A stretch of 64,000 bases of DNA from Thecamonas trahens ATCC 50062 (Eukaryota; Apusozoa; Apusomonadida; Apusomonadidae), in contig NW_013657625.1 of the NCBI RefSeq assembly GCF_000142905.1, forward strand, positions 200,006 to 264,005. The letters run 5' to 3'. Positions 53,901 through 62,012 of the stretch are shown here, in pieces. The notes beneath the pieces were generated by a model that searched no databases, was not told the origin of the DNA, and saw nothing but the letters and a program-made list of their open reading frames with translations. Each line of letters begins with the position of its first letter. Position 1 is the first letter of the stretch. Both the position numbers and the translations under genes were made by a program.

Positions 53901-56900
53901 GGCTGCACTCCGCGAGCGCACACAGGCGCAGGTCCAGGTTGAGCGGCTGGCCGAGCAGCGCGAGCGCGCGATAGCGGATGCGGCAGCAGCAGCAGCGGCG
54001 GCGGAAGCCGAGCGTGAGCGTGCCGCACGCGAGCGTACCCGAATGGAGGCATATGTGGAGCAGATCAAGTCGGCGGCAGCAGCGACGCGCGCCGCCAGCG
54101 CTGCGTCTCTGGAGAAGCTGCAGGAGCGCTACGATGCAATGGCAGCCGAGATTGGCGCCGCGTCCAAGGTGGCGTCACCTGGCCGAGAGACGTCGCTTCT
54201 TGCCCGGATTCGTGACCTCGAAGGCCAGTTGGATGCTGCTGTGGTTGCCCACGAGGCTGCATCGGCGCAGGAAGACTCTGTTCTGGATGTGTTGCAGGAG
54301 GGCATCGAGACCGAGTTGGCGCGGTTGGCTGAGGTGGAGGTCGAAGCCGAGGCGGCTGCTGATGCGGAGGTGAGTATTGAGTATGAGAGTGATGACAGCA
54401 TTGAGTTGCTCACGTCGAAGCTTCGGGCTGTTCGAACCGAGGTTGTGGCTGCCGAGGAGAAGGCGACCGTTGCCGAGGCCGAGGTCGAGAAGCTGCAGGC
54501 TGATGTCGTGGCTGTCGAGGAGAAGGCGATCGTTGCCGAGGCCGAGGTCGAGAAGCTGCAGGCCGCAGTTGTGGCTGCCGAGGAGAAGGCGACCGTTGCC
54601 GAGGCCGAGGTCGAGAAGCTTCAGGCCGCAGTTGTGGCTGCCGAGGAGAAGGCGACCGTTGCCGAGGCCGAGGTCGAGAAGCTTCAGGCCGCAGTTGTGG
54701 ATGCCGAGGAGAAGGCGACTGTTGCCGAGGCCGAGGTCGAGAAGCTGCAGGCTGACGTCGTGGCTGCCGAGGAGAAGGCGACCGTTGCCGAGGCCGAGGT
54801 CGAGAAGCTGCAGGCCGACGTTGTGGCTGCCGAGGAGAAGGCGACCGTTGCCGAGGCCGAGGTCGAGAAGCTTCAGGCCGCAGTTGTGGCTGCCGAGGAG
54901 AAGGCAACTGTTGCCGAGGCCGAGGTCGAGAAGCTGCAGGCCGAGGTCGTGGCTGCCGAGGAGAAGGCTGCTGGCTCTGAGGCTGAGATTGGCAATGCAC
55001 GCATGCTGCTCGATCTAGCGGAAGAGCAAGCCGCTGCGGACGCAACCAGGGTGGCGCAGCTGGAGGCTCAGGTCGCGCAGCTGGCAGGAGAGGCAGGACC
55101 GTCGGCCGAAGAGCATGTAGCCGAAGTCCAGCGTCTGCAGGCCGAGGCAGCCGCCGCCCACGAGAAGGCTGCGGCTCACGAAGGCGATCTCGAGCGGCTC
55201 CAGAAGCGGGTCGAGACGATGGAGAGCGTCCTCGCCGCGGCACGGGCCGCGGCAGAACAGGCAGTTGAGCTCAAATCACAGCTGGCCGAGGTCCGCGCAG
55301 CCAAGGTTGCGGCCGAACAGCGGGCGGCCGAGCTCACCGGACAGGTACGTGAGCTATCGAAGGAGCAGGCGGCACTGGAGGCGGCAGCGGCGGCGGGCGA
55401 GACACAGCAGCGCGAACTTGCAGTGCGAGCAGAGATGCTGGAGACCAAGCTCGCCGCCGCAAACGAGGCGGCTGCGGCCGGCATGGACACCGAGTCGGCC
55501 GAGCGGGCCGAGCTGCAGGAGCAGCTTGTGGAGGTTACAAACCAGATGCGCGAGGTTGTGGCATCCAACGAGGCGCTGCAGGCCAAGGTGGTGCAGCTCG
55601 AGGCCGCAAACGAGACGCTCGACTCGCGGCTGTTTGACACCACCGCCCGCGCTGATGAGCTCCAGCGAATCAACGAGACCCTCGAGGTTCGCGTCGACGA
55701 GCTGCTCTCGGTGGCCTCGTCTGTTGGTGACGATGCACCCCAGGAGAACGCGACGCCCGGAGGGCGGAAGACGGCACGCGGCGTGCACGTCTACGAGTAC
55801 CTCAACGAGAAGGAGCCTCTGGATGCGAGCCGCGAGCCTGAGTCGCGACCGGTCTTGGCCTCGTTGTCGTCTGCGCTCAACGAGGCTCGCGCGCTGCGGT
55901 CATCGCTCGGTGGCGACGCCGCAAGCTCGACTTTGACAAGTGGAGAAGGTGCCGCGGCGCCGTCAACGCCGCAGCAGCTAGCGACCGCCGCGTCGTCGGT
56001 CCATACACTGCGAATGGAGCTGGCCGCCGACGAGGGCGCGGCAGCGATGGCGGATTTTGCAGCCGCGCGTACAGAGCTGGGACATCTTCGGCGCGACAAC
56101 GCGGCGCTGCTTGCACAGGTGGCGGCGCTCCGCGGAGATACCTCCGTCGGAGTGAGTGCCGAGGCCGAGGCCAACGAGGCTGAGCGGCTGGGGCGCTGGA
56201 GCGGTGGGAGATGGAGGCCGAGTACATGGCGCTGTGGCGCGGGGCCGGCGAGGCACAGGCCCGGCATCTGGCGATGAGCACCGAGCTCAACGCAGCATTG
56301 GACGCCGTCTCACGCGAGCTGGCGGCGGTCTCATACGAGCGCGAGGTGCTGAGCCTCCGGGTAGAGGCGCTGAACAACCAGGTTGAGGCCGAGGCCGCGG
56401 CGCGCAAGGATTGGGAGCAGGAGAAGCTCCAGTTTGAGGTGAAAAAGGCCGAACTGATGGAGGATCTCAACATGGAGCGCGAAGAGCTTTACTATCGCAT
56501 CGACGGCGAGGTCAAGGCACGGCAGAGCCTGGAGGCCAAGGCCACGCTGCTCGAGTCGGAGCTGAGGCTGTCCAAGTCTGCGCTCTCGCGCGAGTCTGCG
56601 CTCCAGTTGGCGGATCTGCAGCGGTCGGTGCGGACGCTCGAGGCGTCCGAAGCCGAGGCCAGTGCTGAGCTGGAGCTTGTACGCGCCGAGCTGAAGGAGG
56701 TGAGCGCACAACGTGATGCGCTGCGTCTGCAGGTCTCGCGCAGCGGCGACGGGCTTACTATCGAGGTTGCAAGTGGCGGCGGTGCGTGTGAGGCGTGCCC
56801 GATGCGAGCCCGCGAGCTGCAGGCGCTGGAAGACCGGCTGGCCGAGCTGGCGATGGAGAACGAGGAGCTGAGCGAGCAGGTGGCAATGCTCAAGCAAGTC

Positions 56901-57191
56901 AATGACGACCTCACAGAGAGCTTCAATGTACAGCACGCACGGATGAAGGACCGGCTGGCGGAGGAGGTTGTAGTCGTCGCCTCGCTGCGGCGCAAGCTGA
57001 CCATGCGCGATGCCAAGCTCAAGGCCGAGACCGAAGCGCGGCTGGCAGCGATGGACAAGTACATCGACAACCTGCGGCAAGTCGAGACTGCCAAGGATCG
57101 GATGGAGGAGGACTACCGCGCGCGGATCAAGATGCTGGAGGCCGAGGTCGAGGCACGCGCCGCAGGGCGGCCGATCGGCACGGCGACGTAA
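41979..57191 (+). CDS. giant coiled-coil protein, about 4,990 aa, with several internal repeat families
   Basis: Unrecognised; join(41979..42059, 42295..57191). Exon 1 (MSSLTPAAASRRIAELQFLL, then ERERAAH) ends at donor GTACGT, and exon 2 begins after CTAG with AAELRKYEDS, phase 0. One backward frame step is needed at the GGGG run 56190-56193; after it the coil continues as ALERWEMEAEYMALW. Composition is Ala/Glu/Leu/Arg/Val, nearly all heptad-like. A Pro/Ser break lies at nt 43070-43200. A Tyr-anchored motif recurs at least 16 times between nt 43228 and 51340. Seven 41-residue repeats lie at 47848-48708 and nine 21-residue repeats at 54442-54965. A CEACPMRARELQAL element (nt about 56787) resembles the CxxC units of the gene at 1387. 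No motor, GRIP, PACT, actin-binding or membrane domain is seen. A structural role (centrosomal, rootlet, Golgi-tether or cortical fibre) fits size and type but is inference. Confidence 0.85.
47848..48708 (+). repeat. 123-bp (41-residue) tandem repeats x7 in the giant coiled-coil gene
   Basis: Units start at about 47848, 47971, 48094, 48217, 48340, 48463 and 48586. Consensus: [PS]ESLxALKERVVAAEAAAA then AARELVADVGQLEASSR and [AT][VA]SPA. Units 3, 5 and 6 are nearly identical in DNA. More degenerate copies flank them on both sides. Confidence 0.95.
54442..54965 (+). repeat. 63-bp (21-residue) tandem repeats x8-9 in the giant coiled-coil gene
   Basis: Eight near-identical units VVAAEEKATVAEAEVEKLQA plus one variable residue [ADE], and a degenerate ninth. 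The length equals exactly three heptads, so the coiled-coil register is preserved. Confidence 0.96.
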
Positions 57192-57336
57192 ATGCGTGGG
57201 CTGTTGCGAGTGTTTAGCAGCTTGTCGGCCGCGGCGGAGCGGCTGCAAGGGGGGTGATGAGATGACTAGGTCTCGAGCTGTGTGGTTCACTTTGTGGCAC
57301 GCGACAACGCACCCGAGCGACCGTAAAGGGCAAGGT

Positions 57337-59151
57337 CTAGTAGGCAAAGCCCGTGGACCGGATGTGCAGCATGTCGTTGAGGATGACGACAGGCCAGCCC
57401 AAGGCGGCGGCGCGCGAGCCGGGCGGCGAGGCGGCAATGATGAAGGTCCGGTCAAAGCCACGAAGCATCTGCTTCTCGTCGGCCTCGCGGAAGACGCCGT
57501 GGATGGAGACGGTGACCATGGGCTCCGAGGTGGCAGCGACAGGCACAACAGCGGTGTCGACGATGAACGACGACGGGTCGTGGACGGTGGCGCGGATGGA
57601 GCGGAGGAACGAGATGATGGCAATGTTTGTCGAGTGCAGACGGGAGGTGAGAACATCGAGCGAGGTCTCACTAAGCGAGCGTGCGGCCTCGTCGTAGTCA
57701 CGGATGCCCGGCGGGGTGCGGCCGTTGACGTCGGGATGGGTGACCGAGAGCGACATGCAGGCCGACTCGTTGTAGGCAGCAAGGAGCTGGCTTCGGTCGC
57801 CGTCGTAGCACTCAAAGTAGCGAGCGATGAAAGCGCCTACGATGTCGGTTGTCGACGGCGAGTCGGCGTACGAGCCTTGTGCTTCGAGCGTCCTGATGTT
57901 GACCGGCGCCGAGTCGAGGAGGCCCGGGGGGAGCGCAAAGGTGACGAGCGGTTCAACCGGAATGTTGTCGAGCCACTTGAGGTTGGGGAAGAAGGCTGTG
58001 ACGTCCGACTGGTAGTCGAAGCGCGAGGCGGTGGCGGCGGCGACAGGATTGTCGGCCAGGTTGAGGACTTCGAGCGCCTCGAGCTTGGAGAGTGATTCGA
58101 GATCATTGACGCTGCCGATCTCATTTCCGGCCAGCGAGAGATGCAGCAGCGCCGGCGCGTACTGGTCAAGCTCGCGGAGGTTGGAGAGCCAGGAGATGCG
58201 GTTCGAATCGAGCGAGAGCGAGACGGTGCCGTGCGCCCGCTTGGCAATGCCCTGCAGGAGCGCATAGGTAAACGACTTGGCGGCAAACGAGACCGGGACG
58301 TCGGCGAGCTGCGGAGCGTCGGACATGCCATTGAGGTTGAGCATGCCGGTCTCTGCATTGAACATGTCGGCAATGTACTTTTCCAGAGCGGCGACCTGGT
58401 CCTCGTTCAGCTTCTTCCCGCCGCGAGTGCTGGACTTGCCCCCGCTCTCGGGCTGGCCGCGAGCCGACTTGCGCGACTCTCCCGACGAACCCGCTCCGTC
58501 AGCCGGAGTACTTGCGGTCGACGGATCGGGCTGGATGCGAATGGAGAGCTTCTTCCCGCGAAACGGCTTCTCGTGAGCCTTGATGATGCGGTCAGCATCG
58601 GCCTTTGAGGCGACGACCAGAAAGGCCCGATGCGGCTGGACATCCGCCTCGACCAAGCGAAACTTGCCGCCACCAAGCTCTGTCAGGGCGTCGACCAGTT
58701 CAGCTTCTGTAGCGCCGGCAGTATTATAGACCGAGAGCCTGGCGTAGTTAGCCGACTTGCCTGACCGACCACTTCCACCCGATCGGCCACCACCACGACC
58801 AGACCGATTCCCTGATCGACCCGAGCTGCGACTACGATCACCATTACGGTCACTACCACCACCACCACCACCACCACCACCGCCATTACGACCATTAGAT
58901 CCAGAATCACCACGACCACCATTCCGTCCACCTTGTCGCCGACCGCCACCACGACCGCCACGACCACGACCACCACCGCCACCGTCGCCTCCCTTGCCAC
59001 CACCACCACCACCACCACCACCACCAGCCTTGCCACCGCCACTACCGTCTGCTCCACCCTTTGACGACTTGCCACCTCCATAGGGAGCAAACCTATCTCC
59101 GGCAGCAGTGCCCTTGCGGGCTCGTTCTTTGCCACTCCGTCCCTTGGGCAT
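57337..59151 (-). CDS. nuclear mRNA export receptor NXF1/TAP/Mex67
   Basis: Carries mRNPs through the nuclear pore with its partner NXT1/Mtr2. 604 residues from ATG 59151 (MPKGRSGKERARKG). The N-terminus is extremely Gly/Arg/Ser-rich (RGG-like, nt 58760-59060). An RRM-like domain follows (YARLSVYNTAG to LSIRIQ), then four LRRs (GTVSLSLDSNRISWLSNL; LLHLSLAGNEIGSV; LEVLNLADNPV) ending in FFPNLKWLDN, as in NXF1. Then an NTF2-like domain: FIARYFECYDGDRSQLLAAY, ACMSLSV, TNIAIISFLRSIRATVHDPS, SFIVDTAVV, SIHGVFRE, FDRTFII. The protein ends about 10 residues after VVILNDMLHIRS, so the C-terminal UBA-like (TAP-C) domain of animal and yeast proteins is absent. It is divergent from DBP5, an mRNA-export helicase, 0.93 kb away. 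Confidence 0.93.
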   Translation of the reverse strand: MPKGRSGKERARKGTAAGDRFAPYGGGKSSKGGADGSGGGKAGGGGGGGGGGKGGDGGGGGRGRGGRGGGRRQGGRNGGRGDSGSNGRNGGGGGGGGGGSDRNGDRSRSSGRSGNRSGRGGGRSGGSGRSGKSANYARLSVYNTAGATEAELVDALTELGGGKFRLVEADVQPHRAFLVVASKADADRIIKAHEKPFRGKKLSIRIQPDPSTASTPADGAGSSGESRKSARGQPESGGKSSTRGGKKLNEDQVAALEKYIADMFNAETGMLNLNGMSDAPQLADVPVSFAAKSFTYALLQGIAKRAHGTVSLSLDSNRISWLSNLRELDQYAPALLHLSLAGNEIGSVNDLESLSKLEALEVLNLADNPVAAATASRFDYQSDVTAFFPNLKWLDNIPVEPLVTFALPPGLLDSAPVNIRTLEAQGSYADSPSTTDIVGAFIARYFECYDGDRSQLLAAYNESACMSLSVTHPDVNGRTPPGIRDYDEAARSLSETSLDVLTSRLHSTNIAIISFLRSIRATVHDPSSFIVDTAVVPVAATSEPMVTVSIHGVFREADEKQMLRGFDRTFIIAASPPGSRAAALGWPVVILNDMLHIRSTGFAY

Positions 59152-59247
59152 CCTGGCTGGCGTGAAGTGGGCGTGGGTGTGGGCGTGGCTGAACGAGCTC
59201 GTGATGGGCAAGTGCCAGTGGCTGGGTGCTGGCACTGTCAGCCGTTC

Positions 59248-59272
59248 GGGGGGGGGGGGGGGGGGGGGGGGG
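59248..59272. repeat. poly-G (25 bp), upstream of NXF1
   Basis: 25 consecutive G on the + strand, i.e. poly-C on the NXF1 sense strand, 97-121 bp before its ATG. Further GGGGGGA runs occur at 59398-59430. Confidence 0.95.
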
Positions 59273-59493
59273 TCTTTTAGGGCCTTTGGGGACGATTTGG
59301 TTGGTTGGGAGGGAAGAATCGTGGCGGGTATGGAGGAAACAAAGGGGAGATGATGGAGCCAAGGGGGGATGAGTTGGTGCGGGAGGAGGGGAAAGAAGGG
59401 GGAGGGGGGGGAGGGGGGGGAGGGGGGGCGGGATTTGATGGGAGAGGAAATTGACTTTTGATCAAAGATCGCATGCTTTTGGAGTCACAGTGA

Positions 59494-60030
59494 TTTCGCC
59501 TGCTGACGGCCAAGCTCTCACGCGCGCGCTGCGCAGCGTACATCAGCCTCCATTGCCGCGCCTACGACGAGGCTGCTGAGCTCTTTAACGATCTGGCTAC
59601 CAAGCTGACTGATTCGCAAGCTGATGCCGCCCTCGTTGCTCTCGAGCAGCAGCGGCGGCATCGACTCGGCACCGTCTCGCTCCACGCCTCGCTCGACCTC
59701 TAGCTGGCTTTGAGTGCGGAAGTGGGAAGAGATGGACTGCTTGCTGTTGGTTCTGGAAGGCTAGGCACATTCACCATGAGCAATACATCAGATCCGTTCA
59801 CGTCATTAACTGTAGCCGTCGCCAACCGCACCATCGCGCCAGTTGTCCTTGATTGGTGATGGCGACTATGTGGATTATGCTTGCGAGGGCGATTTCGTGA
59901 TTCCTGCGGGCGATAGCGACGTTGTGATTATGGCGGGCAATGGCTCATCGGTAAATGTGCTCAATGGTGGCGTGGTGATGATGATGGAGGTGGCAATGAT
60001 GTGACTTTGAGGCTCAGCGAGTCGGCTCGG
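59494..60030 (+). pseudogene. decayed coding remnant between NXF1 and DBP5
   Basis: One frame is open from 59494 to 59857 except for an internal TAG at 59701-59703. Its translation is protein-like on both sides (AAYISLHCRAYDEAAELFND; after the stop, DGLLAVGSGRLGTFTMSN). After the TGA at 59857 the sense continues in the next frame (LIGDGDYVDYACEGDFVIPA, then VVIMAGNG). Near 59970 it returns to the first frame as DDDGGGNDVTLRLSES. The last part resembles GGxGNDxL-type calcium-binding (RTX-like) repeats, a weak call. Four fragments, one stop and two frame changes suggest a dead gene of a secreted beta-rich protein. Alternatively it is a poorly assembled live exon. No start codon was chosen. Confidence 0.4.
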
Positions 60031-60083
60031 TGGCGAGAGTGCGACTTTGCGGCAAGACATTCCACTGCTTTTGGTCACCCGTC

Positions 60084-61812
60084 ATGTCGTGGTCCGAGCA
60101 AGTCAAGGCAGAGCAGCAAGCCGCCGAGGCAGCAGTTGCAGCTGCAGCCACAGCTTCATTCACTCCAACCACTCCTGCTCCTCCACCTTCTTCAGCGAGT
60201 GCTGCTGGTGCTTCGGGTATGTGACCATGGAAGGGGTGCACGGCGGGTGGGTGGGTGGGTGGGTGGGGGGGGTGGGGGGGGGGGCGAGTTGGGCGGGAGA
60301 TCCCATCAGACGACGACCTGCCCCGAGGTTTGGGGGGGGGGGGGGAGGGGGGGACGGAGACAGGGATACTTATTGTATGGGAGGGGTACAGATGGTGGGA
60401 ATGTTGCTGTGGGGGATGACCCTGAGTTTACTACTTCTGCTGAAAAGATGGAGGCGCTGAAGAAGTGGGGCCTTGGGTATGGCCTTGATAACCGTGAGGC
60501 TGAGATTCAAGTTGCCATGGCCGACCCGAACTCGCCGCTCTACACCGATGTTGACTCGTTTGATGACCTTGGTCTGACGGATGCCATTCTTCAGGGCATT
60601 CGGGTCAACATGAAGTTCAGCAAGCCATCGGCCATTCAGGCCAAGGCATTCCCGCTCATTCTGGCAGAGCCGCGTTCGAACCTCCTCGCTCAGGCTCAGT
60701 CGGGTACGGGCAAGACGGCTGCCTTTGTGGTCGGCATGCTCTCTGTGGTGGACGGGAGCAACCCGAAGACCCAGTCGCTCTGCCTTACACCGGCTCGTGA
60801 GCTTGCGCAGCAAACGTACGGCACCATCGCATCGATGGGTGAGTTTACCGGATACACCATGGCGTGCCTGGTGGCGCAGGACAAGGACAAGAAGAAGAAG
60901 AAGCGGCGCGGCAAGGCCAAGCCCGGCCCGCCGATCGACGCCCAGATTGTGGTGGGTACGCCCGGAACGGTCATCCGCTGTGCCGACGACGGCTCGCTCA
61001 ACCTCAGCGACGTCAAGATGCTCGTCCTCGACGAGGCTGACTACATGATTGCCGGCAACATGGCCGACAACTCGATCCGCATCAAGGACATGCTCCCGGC
61101 TGGGGTGCAGATTCTCATGTTCTCAGCAACGTTTGACGACGACGTCTGGGAGTTTGCCGCCCACACGGTCGGCAAGTGCAACACCATCCGGCTGCAGCAC
61201 AAGGAGGTCCGCCTCAAGAAGATCAAGCAGTTTACGGTGCTGTGCGACTCGGATGACGCCAAGTTTGATGTCATCTGCGAGATCTACGCCCGCCTCAGCG
61301 TCGGGCAGATGATCATCTTTGTCGACACCAAGGCCACCGCGCAGGACCTTGCCAACAAGCTCACTGCCGCCGGGCACTCGGTCTCGATGCTCACGTCCAA
61401 GCTCTCGCCGTCGGAGCGCGACGCGGCGCTCGACGACTTCCGCGAGGCGCGGACCAAGGTTATGGTCGCCACCGACGTCCTCGCTCGTGGCATTGACATT
61501 CAGTCGGTCAACATTGTCGTCAACCTCTCCATGCCCACGGACGACGTCGCACGCGTCATGGCCAACCCGGCGACCTACATCCACCGCATCGGGCGTGCAG
61601 GCCGGTTCGGCCGCTCCGGCATCGCCATCAACCTCATTCTCAAGAACTCGACCGACGCCAAGAACCTCCAGCGCATCGAGTCGTTCTACGGCCACAAGAC
61701 CACTCCGCTCGCTTTTGACGAGATCCCCTCGCTCGGTGAGGCCTTTACCGTCGACGTCTCTGAAAACGCCCTCGTCGCTCTCGAGAACGACGACGACCAG
61801 GGCATCCTCTAG
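60084..61812 (+). CDS. DEAD-box ATP-dependent RNA helicase DBP5/DDX19
   Basis: RNA helicase of the cytoplasmic face of the nuclear pore. It strips export factors such as NXF1 from mRNPs, activated by Gle1-InsP6. 517 residues, join(60084..60216, 60392..61812). Exon 1 MSWSEQVKAEQQAAEAAVAA ends before donor GTATGTG; the acceptor GGTACAG joins in phase 1 (G|AT gives Asp). Motifs: Q motif KPSAIQAKAFPLILAEP, AQSGTGKTAAF (Lys152), TPARELAQQ, GTPGTV, VLDEADYMIA (DEAD 258-261), SATF, MIIFVDTKATAQ, VATDVLARGID, YIHRIGRAGRFGR. The blocks NSPLYTDVDSFDDLGL, RIKDMLPAGVQILMFSATF and IKQFTVLCDSDDAKF are DBP5/DDX19-specific rather than eIF4A-like. A lysine-rich insert (DKDKKKKKRRGKAKPG) sits before motif Ib. 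The 175-bp intron is G-rich. Confidence 0.95.
60245..60345 (+). repeat. G-rich runs in the DBP5 intron
   Basis: (GGGT)n followed by G8, T, G10 at 60245-60284 and G14 at 60332-60345, on the sense strand. The four or more GGG runs with single-base loops could form a G-quadruplex in DNA or pre-mRNA. Confidence 0.9.
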
Positions 61813-62012
61813 CCGCGGTGTCACTCACTCGCCAACCAGCGTGTAAATAGCCGTCCCACCGCTCGTCCCACTACACATCACTGACCGCCATCTGTCGGCA
61901 CGATGGCCATTGCCCGACTCCAAAAGACGCCGGTCGGACGAACTGAAGCACTCGGGCTCGCCGTCCACTCGGCGGCACCCTGCCGCGCACAACTCACTCG
62001 ACACCCAAGGCC

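Noticed and set aside
54410-55243. Long minus-strand frame with RPRPRQRSPSPRQPQ repeats
   Set aside because: It is the antisense translation of the 63-bp coding repeat of the giant coiled-coil gene.
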